The translations under genes and the position numbers were made by a program. Shown here piece after piece: positions 12,746 through 24,087 of a stretch of DNA of 64,000 nt; within the stretch, counting starts at the first letter, position 1; each line of letters starts with the position of its first letter. The DNA is taken from positions 744,001 to 808,000 of the forward strand of contig JAMYGW020000004.1 in the NCBI GenBank assembly GCA_025617375.2, given 5' to 3'. The notes beneath the pieces were generated by a model. That model saw nothing but the letters and a program-made list of their open reading frames with translations. It ran no database searches and was not told the origin of the DNA. This DNA is from Acarospora socialis. Taxonomy: Eukaryota; Ascomycota; Lecanoromycetes; Acarosporales; Acarosporaceae.

Positions 12746-13849
12746 TCGAATTGCGAACAATTCTAAAGAAGAGACTGTTCATTGTACCTGACACTCTGTT
12801 GGCCCCGTTGTCGATGTGGGCAGATGAGTACCGCACCGTTTGGGCATAGTCCCATCTTGACGTCTCTGTGCTCTCCAGTGCACTAGACAACATCTGCCCC
12901 TGAAGCGACTTATCTGCGACGGTCCATCCCATTCTACTCTTGCCAAAGGCTTTAAATATAATACGCCCAGGAGGGTAGACACTACATGCTCGTATCTGCC
13001 TTTCTCCCCCAACCCTAACGAAACAGAGTACTTGTATAAACCGTATAAGGGAGACTCTGGTAACTGGAGTAAAGTCCAAGGTGATGAGCGGTGCTAGCTA
13101 GATCAAGGGAAGAGGCTACCGGACGGTTTAATTCTTTGAGAACGGCTTGTTGTTTGCAGGATGGCGGAGAAATGGAGTCTTATATGCAGTCTAAAATGCC
13201 GTCCTTGAAGTCCTCCCTGCAGTGAGTGTTGATACAAGATATCAGAAGATCAACCAATGTTCTTGAGTACGCTGTGTCAAGGGCACCAAGAACGAGGGAA
13301 GATAGGGTGACTGCAAGCTCGTAGGTTGTGTCATAGAACATGCTTGTGATGATAGGTGACGAGTTTTAGGTGGAAGAATGCGGCTTGACATTCCCTAAAT
13401 AGCAAGAGTATATGGAAAAGATAGTTATCTGGGTATTCACACCAGATCATGACAAGCTCTCCACACAATGCTTTCGCTCCTTAGGAAGCACAGAGACTGG
13501 AATGAGATTTGAGGAGATACCAGAGAAGTAAGACGGGTGGTCATAGCCAAACACACAAGTGAAGAAAAGCTGAGCAAGAAGATCACCCTACGCTGCAGAT
13601 CTAATTCAGCTGGCACAGTGAGAGAAATGGAGACGAATGTCTACATGTGAGATTCATTCACTGAATGAACATACTTTGGAGCGCATGCGGAGCAAGAAAC
13701 TCAGACATACAACAAGAACATCAAGACTTTATCTCCCTTTTCTTGACAATACCTCCTGAGTTCTTGAGTCCAACGCATGCCAATCAAGCACTCTCTTTTA
13801 ATCCACTGCTATTAGTAGGATAGTGGAGCCTTTGACTGCAAGACTCATC
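12746..13849. other. Intergenic, no gene seen
   Basis: This holds the 3' flank of the PLP enzyme and then noncoding sequence grading into the repeat tract. A minus ORF at 12708-13079 has no family resemblance and overlaps the 3' end of the upstream gene. Confidence 0.45.
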
Positions 13850-15180
13850 TGCTGAGAAATTCACCACAACACCGACATCAGTACAGCTCAGGCAGCAAAG
13901 ATAACTTTTGACTGTCACTTATCTGCCACGTTGCAATCTGCTATCTGCGGGTACTTTCATGATCTAGATCCTAGGAGGTTGAGCCAGAACTTGCTCTTCC
14001 CATCTTTTATTCACTGGGGTCCGCTCAATCACAGAAAACATACCACAGCACTTGCATCAGTCACATCTTATCAACTGGATAAGAAATATTGAGACCATCA
14101 CATACCTTGCATCAGCAACACTCTCAAGATCTGGTATTGATGCAACACCTGCTCTCTATATCAGCTATTGTTTGAGATCCATGGACTGAAGAAAGCATAC
14201 TGCAGTGCTTGCGGCAGAGACATCAACTCAGAACCGACAAGAACAACTTGAACAGTTACATACCTCATATCTGAGAACTCTCGCCCTGCCTCAGGAAGCT
14301 CTGGGCAACTTGACTGGACAAAACTTGTGAATCATTGTTCACCTCAATCAGCAACCCTCAGTGGCACAGCCTCGCTCTTGACCTCTTTTCTTACCAGATC
14401 TCACAGACCGGCAATTGCAAGGAGTCAAACCTAACTTTCTTCTCTTGTCAACCGCTATCTAAGTTGGGACCCTCAGCAACATCCCTTGCACTCGACTTCC
14501 TCTTCTTACCATAAACCGCAGACCAGCAACAGCAAAGGGTTAGACTTGGCTTTCACTTTCTATCTTGCGCCACCTAAAACCAGTGACTCTCAGACGGCAC
14601 CCTTGCTCATGACTTCTTTTGTTCATATACATAACAAGTCAGCGACAGCAGAAAGCCTCAAGATACTTTCATCTTCTGATGACTGCACTTGAAGTCAGCG
14701 CCTCACAGTGTACAATCTCAAACTTGACATCTCTCTTGCACATACATAACCAAGGAGCGCTACACAGTAGCTGAAGTTCACTCTTGTCTCCTTTTTGAGT
14801 TACCCGGACCAGCAACTATTAGCAGTACAAGTTTGCTCTGGACTTCTCTCAATACCGGACAGCGCCGACCAGAACTGCACAGTAGCTAATCTCCGCTCCT
14901 GTCTCCCTGTCGGTCTTCACCAGCATCAGCAACTTTCAGTGACATAATTCAGCTCTGAACTTAACTCCGGGGGGCCATCTCAGAGCAACTAGGGCTATCT
15001 GGGGGCTGCTCAATCTTTCTCAAGCTTATTGACTTGCGAACCAGCACCCCAGCTTCTTGTCTTTGAGATTCCAGAAAGTGTGTGGCAACCAGCAACTTCT
15101 CTGTCTTTGTCTTGATCAGCAGCTTTGGGATGCTCCACTTACTGAGCTTAAAACTCCTGTTCAACATTTACCTAAGTTGA
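13850..15180 (+). repeat. Degenerate tandem-repeat tract, period about 58 bp
   Basis: A loose unit recurs, made of a CAGCAAC-like start, a short CAG/CACAG element, then a pyrimidine-rich block like CTCTTGACTTCTCTTC followed by ACC. By eye the pyrimidine blocks begin near 14375, 14431, 14491, 14549, 14606, 14661, 14721, 14778, 14835, 14893 and 14951, so spacing is 55-60 bases over eleven units. CAGCAAC/CAGCGAC starts fall at 14349, 14474, 14524, 14640, 14810, 14926 and 15090. Units are poorly conserved, so this is an old or loosely constrained array; the edges are approximate. No long ORF runs through it. It ends a few hundred bases before the next start codon. Confidence 0.6.
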
Positions 15181-15711
15181 GCGACTGCGAGGTTCGTGCA
15201 CTTGCCTAGCATCCATCACTGCCACAAAGTTCATGGTAGAACAGAGGTTCCGAAGGTCGGGAACTTGCTCCGCTTTCATTGCTTTGTTGAGGTTCGACAA
15301 GGATCAGCAAAGGCAAGGTACGTGAGCTTGCTCAACTCTCATCTCTCTGTCAACAGTCACAGCAGTCAGCGGCTTCAGAAATTTCAGACAATCCAGATAG
15401 TTTGCAAGGCTGGAACCGCCGTGCACATCTTCGCCACAGCTATACTTGGTCTCCAGTGCGAATCGGTTACCTGAGTAGTTGAAGATATCAGGAAAGTTTC
15501 TTCAAAAAGATAGAAGTTGGTCCATAGAAATCACAAAACGCCAAAGGTGCAGCACAAAGTACTGCTCCCAAGCGCAAATTGATAAGAAGAGACCAGGGAT
15601 TTGAATCTTACCATTCAGTCAAGACACCATCCCATTCTCTCCAGACGCAAACTTCACCGCAAAGTACTTTCTCCAACATTTTCTGCCTCTCTTATCTCTG
15701 CATCATTCAAG

Positions 15712-17337
15712 ATGTCAGTCACAATTGAAGACACAATGGCAGACATTCCTGGTGGTTATATCCGCCCTCATGCGAAATACCCTCCCGTCATGGCGTCCAT
15801 GGAGACCCTCGGCGCCATTGAGGATTACACTCAGCGCAGTTACTCGAGGGATGGGGGTCGATCATCAATACTCGGTAACCATGCATACTACCTCTTCGGC
15901 CGAACATCATGGCAACCACATGAGGGCAACCCCGTCAACCTAAACAACACCATGGCGATTGTCATGAACCCTGCTCGACCCCTCATTAGCGGCTATCTCT
16001 CTCTTCGACCTGACGGTACACCAAGGCCATTCGTGGCGCCCACCGTCGATGAGGAGGAGCTGACGCTGGAGGGAGGTCCTGAGGTACGGCTGCAGCCAAC
16101 TGGAGGTGTCGTGGAGACTACGATGAACCCCAGCACTGGCTGGACGTACTATCAGAAGGAAGAGTGGTACGAGGGAGCCAGCCGGCCTCGGGGGACGGGG
16201 GTGATGATGGTGAGACTTCGGGCGGCGACCGGCGAGGTCGAGGCATACCGCGCCGGTGGGGACCTGCTGTTTGGACCGGAGGAGCCTCGTGTGGGTAGTT
16301 TGTCCTCGTTAATCGAGGGCGACTACCTATACTCGTGGGGCCATTACGGCAACCAGGTCCTGCTGGCGCGGGTGCCGAAGAGGAAGCCGTTCGACCGGGC
16401 TACGCACACCTTCTGGAACGGCGACACGTACGTGGAGGACTGGAGGGCTGCGAAAGCAGTCATGGTGGACGTCCAGGAGGGGGCGGTAATGAAGTCCGGG
16501 TTGTTCGGTGCCGGCAAGGACTGGGTATTCGTTGGGGGTACCCGGTGGGCCGATGGCCGGGTGATTGTGGGGGCCGCGGCGAGTATCGAGGGGCCGTGGG
16601 AGATGACGGAGGTCTGCACCATGGCAGGTGCGGACTGCGTCTACCCCCACCAGTGGGTATATAAAGAGGGAGATGGTGAGATGATGGTAAGTTGGAGAGA
16701 GGGCCGCCCGGGGCAAGTGATGGCAGGGAAATTGAAGCTCGAGATGGGTAAATTGAACCTGCAGTTCTCCGTTGCTCCATCGATAGTCTGACAAAGGGTC
16801 TACAGGGGACCCCGTATACTGGAAAGACGTGACCATTAATAACTGTTCAAGTAAGTCCCACTCTTAGATCCAACCCATTGGCTGTACCGCTAACCTCATC
16901 ACAGATGCGATCCGGCAGTACCTGTCACCAGATGCCGAAGAAGTGGCAGACATTCGCGCTCGGTGTGGGGTGAACGTCACCACTGAGGGTCGTTTGGTTA
17001 CACAAGGCTTTTCCCCTCCCGAAGGCGACACACCTCTGTACCTCCGCGTTGAGGTAAATTTCTCTTTAACAAACATAAAGCTATCGTTACTTCTTGAGCT
17101 GACAATATCCTCAAAAGGGTCCGGATGAGACAAGAGTAACCGAGGCGGCCCATCTACTCTACTGGCAGATAGCGATAATGACTGCGGATGAGCGAAGAGC
17201 CTCTGGTAAGCAAGTCCTCATTGCTGCTCCTCGAGACAGACGCTAACCCCGGTGGAGCAGGGCCCCCACAGGAACCTCAAAGCCGGAGGGGCAGCCTGGG
17301 TCGAGCTTTGCGCCGTGTATTCAGCAGGCCTGAGTAG
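15712..17337 (+). CDS. Beta-propeller-like protein (DUF4185-like) with a five-exon structure
   Basis: Exons are 15712-16747, 16806-16850, 16905-17053, 17118-17205 and 17261-17337 (464 residues). The main part has propeller-like repeated blade edges: SILGNHAYYLFGRTSW, NNTMAIVMNP, GDYLYSWGHYGNQVLLARV, DWVFVGGTRW and VYPHQWVYKEGDGEMMVSW. These resemble DUF4185 and five-bladed glycosidase-like propellers; the family call is tentative and no catalytic residues can be named. The C-terminal 115 or so residues come from four small exons and are a different, polar module ending in a basic RRGSLGRALRRVF tail. A simple ORF reading would stop at 16791, but a 58-base GT-AG intron from 16748 removes that stop. 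The in-frame start upstream at 15601 is TTG, so the ATG at 15712 is chosen. No signal peptide. Confidence 0.7.
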
Positions 17338-18097
17338 TTCACAAGCTGGCGATGGTCACGTTCCCTCTTGTGTTCTCTTCGCTGTTCTTTGTCATACATC
17401 CTCGTTGTAAAACTTTGCGAGCGCACGCAATGCTTTCAGCCGCCAATCATTCAGACCAGTGTTCTCAAAGCAAGGAAGATTATCAGATTGGATGTTACAA
17501 GGAGGTTGTCTCCTAGCAATGGGATATGAGACAGAACGACTTTAGGGACAGAGAAGCGATGGAAAGCACATTGCAGGCAAGCTTTGTGTCTTCCACATGC
17601 ACAGAATGAATCTGTATGTCTCTTGAATGAGAAAGTGATAGTTTCCTTGAGCACAACAAACAGCAAAAGACATGTTCCTAGGTGTCAATGATCTCTTAAC
17701 CATCCGCTTCTACGACTGGATCATCGTACGTTTGTCTCCTGGTTAGGTATTCCACGACGGAGCCAAGTCTCGGCCAAAAATCAAATAAGAAAGTGACCAA
17801 TACTGCCTGCTCTCGATGCCAAGTACGCACACTTACACTGGCATGGTTCATTGTGGCATAACTTAACCTGGAAAACGTCGTGGTTGACTTTCCTTCTCGA
17901 AGGATCGCCCGCGCTAAAATGCTTGGTAAGCCGAGCCGCATCGCACCTGTTTACCCAGCAGCGCTCAACAGATATCTTCCTTTCCCAATTCTGCGACGAC
18001 ACACATTGGAACTGAATTTGCAACTTGACAGCTTCATTCCCACCGACTCTAGATCAATCACTCAAGCGGTTCTATCAACTCTGCGACCACCCTCACC
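17338..18097. other. Intergenic, no gene seen
   Basis: This is the 3' flank of the propeller gene and the promoter/5' UTR of U2AF35. Only short ORFs without family character are present. Confidence 0.5.
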
Positions 18098-18859
18098 ATG
18101 GCGAATTACCTCGCCTCCATCTTCGGTACAGAGCAAGATAAGGTTCGCAAAAACCACCTAACAGTTTCCTAAAGACTCCATAACTAACATAACTTCAGGT
18201 CAACTGTTCCTTCTACTACAAGATTGGCGCCTGCCGCCACGGCGACCGCTGCTCCCGAAAACACGTCAAGCCCTCGTACTCGCAGACGATCCTGCTCCCG
18301 AACCTGTACCAGAACCCAGCGTACGACCCCAAGAACAAGATGAACCCGAGCCAACTGCAGAACCACTTCGACGCCTTCTACGAGGACTTCTGGTGCGAGA
18401 TGTGCAAGTACGGCGAGATCGAGGAGGTCGTGGTCTGCGACAACAACAATGACCGTAAGTTCCTGTCTCCTTCTCTCCCACCTCTTAGAGAGTTGGCAAA
18501 CAGCAGTACGCTAACAACGCTATGGGACAGATCTTATTGGCAATGTCTACGCGCGCTTCAAGTACGAAGACTCGGCGCAAAAAGCCTGCGACGCCCTGAA
18601 CTCGCGCTGGTACGCCGCGCGGCCCATCTACTGCGAGCTGTCGCCCGTCACCGATTTTCGGGAAGCGTGCTGTCGGCTGAATAGCGGCGAAGGGTGTGTC
18701 CGGGGAGGGTTTTGTAACTTCATACATCGCAAGGAACCGAGTCCGGAGCTGGATAGGGAGTTGGAGCTCGGGACGAAGAAATGGTTGAGATCGCGAGGAA
18801 GGGATGAGAAGAGTGCGAGTAGGAGTCCGAGTCCGGAACCGACGAGGAAGAGGTTTTGA
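18098..18859 (+). CDS. U2AF1: Splicing factor U2AF small subunit (U2AF35/U2AF23)
   Basis: Exons are 18098-18142, 18199-18454 and 18531-18859, giving 209 residues, close to the fungal U2AF23 length. The order is a short N-terminus (MANYLASIFGTEQDK), a first CCCH zinc finger with spacing CX8CX5CX3H starting at NCSFYYKIG, an atypical RRM/UHM (QNHFDAFYEDFWCEMCKYGEIEE through NVYARFKYED), and a second CCCH finger CX7CX5CX3H (CCRLNSGEGCVRGGFCNFIH). It ends in a short Arg/Ser tail, much reduced compared with the metazoan RS domain. In the nucleus it pairs with the large U2AF subunit and reads the AG at 3' splice sites. All landmark residues are present. Confidence 0.96.
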
Positions 18860-19307
18860 GATGGCAAGTTTGGGGATTCGTCATGTGGACATTATGCCGC
18901 GTTTAGTGAGCAGGACGCAAATCGCTCCGCTCAAGTAGGGTACGGGAGTACAGTGTTTGCGGAAAGAGATTTGGCGTTACGGACCTCACGAGGGGCCCCT
19001 TGGGGTTTTGAAGCCCATCAGATATAGAGTTAGCCATGCGCTCAATCTAGAGCAACTGAAATTAAAAGATTAGATCGTGATGTGTCTCCTTCGACCATCT
19101 GTGTCCTCCTAGCAGGCGCCAACCATCCGTCAATGCTCTCTTTCACATACCATTCGACCCCAAGTCGTTCTCGGCGCCAGTCCTGTGGCAAGCAAGCCGA
19201 ACCAGCACAGCCAGCAACCCCACGCCCTTAACCTAGGCCATTGGTGTACTATACCGTCCGTTCTTTCCAGTCATATCACGGTTCTCCAAAAGTCGTAGCG
19301 TCTCCCC
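18860..19307. other. Convergent intergenic space
   Basis: This is the 3' flank shared by U2AF35 (plus) and the small membrane protein (minus). No gene seen. Confidence 0.5.
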
Positions 19308-19658
19308 TTACCACGACAGCTTCTCTCCATGCATAAACCACCCATGACGGCTTAACCAGACGAGAGCGACGACAATTATCGCAACGAAGGTGGTAAATAG
19401 CAGCAACGATAAGCACAGCATGTACCGAGTCCTCCGTTTCTTCTGTTGTTGCCGCGCGAGCCAGGTTTCTCTGCTGTACGTTTAACATTGCTAGTCAACA
19501 CAATGTTTGGGTGGAAGAAGCTCTTACGTGTGATGAAGCTCTGGGCCGGATGCCGTTTTTGAGCCTGCCTTTGTGAGGGTTTGGGTGGAAGCTTCCTCGT
19601 CGAGGTGCACTGCAACGGAGAAGCGGCGCCAGAAGGCCGGATCGCGGACCGTGGCCAT
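19308..19658 (-). CDS. Small single-pass membrane protein, unknown
   Basis: Exons are 19658-19528 and 19473-19308 on the minus strand (98 residues). The N-terminal 60 or so residues are polar (MATVRDPAFWRRFSVAVHLD...), then a strongly basic patch QQQKKRRTRY precedes one hydrophobic helix (MLCLSLLLFTTFVAIIVVAL) and a short tail. Positive charges before the helix suggest an N-in/C-out orientation. The basic RR/QQKKRR signals and small size fit an ER or plasma-membrane tail protein, but I recognise no named family. The start at MATVRDP is chosen over an upstream in-frame ATG because it begins the compact charged segment. Support is the splice-consistent frame plus a proper transmembrane helix; expression data would settle it. 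Confidence 0.55.
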
Positions 19659-20513
19659 CTTCGTGGTGAAACGGGGAACTTCGTAATGAGGTTGGGAAGT
19701 TGACGGCTTGCGGTCCTGGAGCTGTCGATGGAAAGTATGACTGTAACCGTCTTGTCGCTTTGACCCAAGTTGTTTCTCAGTGGGAACTGATAGATTTGCA
19801 GCAACAGCTAGGTTTACATGCACGACCTGATAACAGTTGGCAGAATAACAGTATCCTCCGCTATCATCGTTATTTGGGAAAAGGAATGTATATCAGGACT
19901 GATGCACGAAGGAGTGAAGTGCACGAACCCTTTCGTGAGAGGCATAAATTTCCCAAGAGCGCTGAAAGAGAAGAAGGAGAAAATATCAAAAGATCAGGAA
20001 ACATAGGAAAAGCAAGCTCGAGAGGCGCCCAGATGTTGGCCAGGTTAGCAAGGCTGCTGCATTAGAGGCGGTGATCATTCTACATTCCAGCCAATCAGTC
20101 AGCTGACGCAGGTCGAGGTCCTGATGGAGGCCCCGTTCTGGAATGTTTGTTGGTGCATCGCATTCTCTAGCTCAACGTTCTGACTGGTTCAAAGCACCAA
20201 GGCCCTGAGATTACTTCGGGAAGAATCCAATAGTTCATCTAATCTGATATACAAATCTTGAGAGCTATGCGATCCTATTCCATTCTCGAAGGACGTCCCG
20301 TGATATCAGGACGAGTCTTCTTTCAGGTCACAATAATATAGGTGGGGACCATATCGCTCTTCTCTTTTGCTGTTCCCATTCTCAGGACTGTAACTTACGA
20401 AGACTTCACATGGCTGCGGCACGAAGTACCCTAGTAAGGTAGAGAACCCGAGTGTGGCACCGGCGAAAAGAAACTCCGGATACCGTGGGCTGTGGCTGAA
20501 ATCTTCAATTTGA
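19659..20513. other. Intergenic, no gene seen
   Basis: This is divergent promoter space between the small membrane protein and the DUF3605 gene. ORFs here are short and unconvincing. Confidence 0.45.
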
Positions 20514-20551
20514 GCTTCAACGTGGAAAGGTATTCTTTTCCACGTTGAAGC
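20514..20551 (+). promoter_or_regulatory. Perfect 15-bp hairpin just upstream of a start codon
   Basis: The arm GCTTCAACGTGGAAA (20514-20528) and its exact complement TTTCCACGTTGAAGC (20537-20551) flank an 8-base loop. The hairpin ends 7 bases before the ATG at 20559. If transcribed, such a stem in a leader would hinder ribosome scanning. It could equally be a palindromic protein-binding site or include the transcription start. The palindrome itself is certain; its role is not. Confidence 0.6.
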
Positions 20552-20558
20552 GGTGAAA

Positions 20559-21389
20559 ATGACAGTGGAAGAAATCCCATACTGGCTAGTGAATGTGCCT
20601 AGATTATCCTGGCCTTCACAATGCCCAGACTTCCTCATCAACGCCAATGCAAAGGATCGACGAATATTAAGTACACCGGACGAGCAATATCATCGACAAA
20701 CTTGGCCAGAAGTCAAGCAGATAATAAGTACGTTCGTTATCAGAGTCAGAAGCCTATGTCAGCTAACTATCGTTAGAGACTAATCGAATTGATCTTTTCC
20801 AGCGTGTACCTTCCGATCTGAGAAGGTATCTAGGATACAACGCAAAGCTCAAAAAAGAATATGGCTCCGTGATGAACTTCGTCCTCAAGGAACGCCTCTG
20901 TTGGACAGACCTCACGCCGAAAGACCCAACACCATTCAGGGACCCAGGTACCGCAAAGTAAACGCTTCACCACAACTGCTGCATCGGACACTGACACGGT
21001 GTGTCAGATGATATCAAGATTCTATACAATGACTGGCCCTATGGGGTGGATGAGAAAATCGTTCATCTCGTGGTGTGGACCAAGTTCGACCTGGAAGACG
21101 ATCCGGCTACGGACGACCTGACGCCAAAGGCGAGGGAAGAAATAGATGATTTCGTCGACCGGACATTTTGTTCGAGAGTACCTCCAGAGAATGTAAATGA
21201 CATGTTCCTCGCCTACAATCTTTGAGCCATCACCTGACTTTCAGACAGGTCATTTGGTTCAAGAACTGGAGATCCCTGAAGTCCATCCACGCTGTAGAGC
21301 ACTTCCATGTCATGCTCTATGACCCGGATATGACATTCGTCAAACAAATCACGCATGGCGATATACCACTGAGTGAAAAGGTCCAATAG
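20559..21389 (+). CDS. DUF3605 protein (N-acetylglucosamine-induced protein 1-like)
   Basis: Exons are 20559-20727, 20777-20947, 21008-21192 and 21249-21389, total 221 residues with closed phases. The protein opens with [11 protein letters not shown] and has [57 protein letters not shown], and ends with [22 protein letters not shown]. This pattern (W-E-x4-I near the start, a central NDWPYG, and a final sequence around an HxVEH/HxH pair) is that of the DUF3605 family, known from the Candida N-acetylglucosamine-induced protein. The biochemical activity of the family is unknown to me. Start: the ATG follows the hairpin and is the first in frame. Confidence 0.85.
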
Positions 21390-21860
21390 AGACGCCCTTG
21401 GTGCGGTTTCAGATGGGTTGATCGGTCAAGCTTGGTTCAACGGAGGGTAGACCGGGCGTTGCTGGTTGAGGGCTGGTCCAGAACGACTTACATAGATGTG
21501 CTTCGTCAAAGGTACATAGAGAAAACACAGCCAGATATAACTTGCGTAGATAGACTAGGTACACGGTATAGATATTTACTCTTCTAGGAATGGATTTTCC
21601 ATCGTCAAGTGAAACCGTTTCGCCAAGACTAGGCCCCGCCAAACGAGGCGTGTGCCTTGTCAGTCATTCGCCGGAACCTGCGTCACAGCCCAAACGTCTG
21701 GTACCTCGAGATACCTGCAGCCTGACCGTTTGACTCGTCGCCTTCCTTGCGCTCCTCTTCCATATCACTGAGCATTAGATACAGTCCGTTAACGCTTTGC
21801 ATCCTCCTAGACCTATATCAGATCTTAGAAATCTTTGACCTTACTGCAGAAGATCTCAAC
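21390..21860. other. Intergenic, promoter of the OSBP gene
   Basis: No coding signal. Minus ORF 21409-21642 is short and unsupported. Confidence 0.45.
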
Positions 21861-24087
21861 ATGCCTTTAGGTCATGGCCACGGCCATCGGCGTTTGTCGC
21901 TGACAAGTACGTCCATCTACCACGCCCACGCAGCTCGTACTCACCCAGCAGATGTTGTTGCTGATGCTGCTGAGGAGTGCCGCTAACAAACTCTGTATAT
22001 ACAGGTAATCGGTCCTCCGCTGATGAGACGCGGTCTGATTCTGTTGGCGGAGAAGACGAAACCATCGTTGAGCCTGAGCAAGGCAATGGTGAGTGCTACG
22101 CAAGCCTCATGGACAGAAGGACCCACATACGTTGTCAGGAATGGCTGGGCTGACGGTATATGGCGCGGCATAGTCCTCTCACACATCATCTCGCAGTTGC
22201 GACCAGGCGCGGATTTGAGCAGGGTAGTGCTACCGACATTCATACTGGAGCCTCGGTCGATGCTGGAGAGGATTACAAAGCGAGTCTTCAGCCCACCTAC
22301 AATCCTAGTGTCAGTCAAAGGCTAACACTGTTTGCTGGATAGCTTCATGGCGCATCCGGAGACTCTCCTGCCTATGCCAGAGATCGATGACCCCATACAA
22401 CGATTCGTTTCGGTAGTGAAGTTCTATCTCAGTGGTTGGCATATCAGACCTGCGTGGGCATTCCAGCTGTTACGGAATAGATGTACAAACTGATTCTTCG
22501 AGCAGCGGCGTTAAGAAGCCCCTTAACCCTATACTTGGAGAGACCTTTACCTGCTACTGGGAATACCCAGACCACACACGCGGCTACTACATATCAGAAC
22601 AAACCTCTCATCACCCACCAAAGTCAAGCTACTTCTTCATGGCTCCTGAACACAATATTCGTATAGATGGGACGTTGAAACCGCGGAGTAAATTTCTCGG
22701 CAATTCCGCAGCAAGTCTGATGGAGGGTATAGCGATATTGCGGATGATGAACAGGGGCAAAAGTAAAGGTGGAGAGAAGTAGTATGTCCAATAGCCAAAA
22801 AAGGAACCGCCATCTCTAAATTGTCTTCGCTGATCGCTTCCAGTATCCTCACACAGCCGAATATGTACGCTCGAGGTATCCTTTTCGGCAAGATGAAGTA
22901 CGAACTCGGCGATCATAGCGTGGTACAATGTCCAGAGCATGGCTTAGTCGCAGATGTCGAGTTCAAAACGAAAGGCTACTTCGGCGGAACTTATAACGCC
23001 ATTGGAGGAGCAATCAGGAACGAGAAGTCGGGGGAAGTTCTCTTCGAGCTGTCAGGAATGTGGAGTGGAGAGATGTACGCAAAGAACGTTGCGGTAGGAA
23101 ATCCATGGATAAGGTCGCCACTTGGACGATCTTGCTGACAAGCCTACCTGTACAGACGGGTCAGAAGGAGCTTCTGTTTGACGCGACCAACGCGAAACAC
23201 ACACCGCCACTGGTTAGACCACTAGAGGAGCAAGATGAACGGGAGTCACAGAAACTCTGGCATAAGACCGTAGCCGCATTGAAGGAGCGGAATCATGATG
23301 CTGCGACTGATGAGAAGACCCGAATCGAAGATATGCAAAGAGAGGAAGCGGCCAAGAGGGCCGAAAGCGGAAAAGAATGGCAGCCACGGCTGTTCCGAAG
23401 AGTGCGGGGTGGGCCGGGAGGCCCAGAGGAGGGCGAAGAAGCTTTGGATTACATACTGAATGCTGATATGTAGGGATGCACTGCTCACTTCTAGTTTGGA
23501 ACTATACTTACCCGAGCAGTGACGGTCCAACGCCGCAGGCCAAGATACAGCAAATCTTAGCTATAGCCCCTATTCTTCAAGGACAGAGGCCAGGTCAACA
23601 GTCTCAAAATTCTGTCCAAGAACACACGGAAGCACACCCTCAAGTTCAGCAAACGCAAGCCCCACCGCAACAATTGCAAGATTATCAAATGAGTCCTCAA
23701 ACTCAGCAAGCGCAGGCACCGCCCCAGCAGATACAAGCCGCCCCAATGCACCCTCAGTTCCAGCAGGTACAAGCGGAACCCCAACATATGAATCCTCAGG
23801 TCCACCAAGCACCAACACAGATTCCGCAAGGGGCAGCACAAGCCCAGCAAGCTCCTCCACTGGCGCACAGGACTGCTGCAAGTGATCTCATCGATTTCGG
23901 TCAAGAACCACAAGCCAATGCTGTCCCAGCCCCTGCTCCAATACATCAGCAACCGATGGCATCCCATGACCCTCCAGCCGGACTGCAGGCACCGCTTGAG
24001 CCTGCCCTAGGCCCGCCGATTGTGCGTCTGGATACGAAGACCGAGGAAATCGACGTCTTTGTAGACGCCCCGGACCAAAAGCACTAG
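21861..24087 (+). CDS. Oxysterol-binding protein homologue, Osh6/Osh7 type lipid exchanger
   Basis: Eight exons: 21861-21906, 22005-22088, 22174-22279, 22343-22453, 22506-22781, 22844-23093, 23156-23469 and 23520-24087 (584 residues). The OSBP signature is present as SEQTSHHPPKSSYFF. N-terminal to it lies VLSHIISQLRPGADLSRVVLPTFILE, the lid/first-strand region typical of Osh6/Osh7 and ORP5/8; no PH or ankyrin domain precedes it. Proteins of this clade exchange phosphatidylserine for PI4P between ER and plasma membrane, so that is the likely role (inference). The last exon encodes a long Gln/Pro-rich, low-complexity tail ending in DLIDFGQ and a VFVDA element. Intron 3 uses a GC donor (22280), needed to give the conserved ITNFMAHPE junction. 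The tail is joined by an intron at 23470-23519 that removes an apparent stop. Confidence 0.93.

Noticed and set aside
12708-13079. 123-residue minus ORF downstream of the PLP enzyme
   Set aside because: It overlaps the PLP gene's end, has no domain or signal, and looks like 3' UTR antisense.
15601-16791. Propeller protein as a single 396-residue ORF
   Set aside because: Its first codon is TTG, and a spliced reading from ATG 15712 continues in frame through four further exons.
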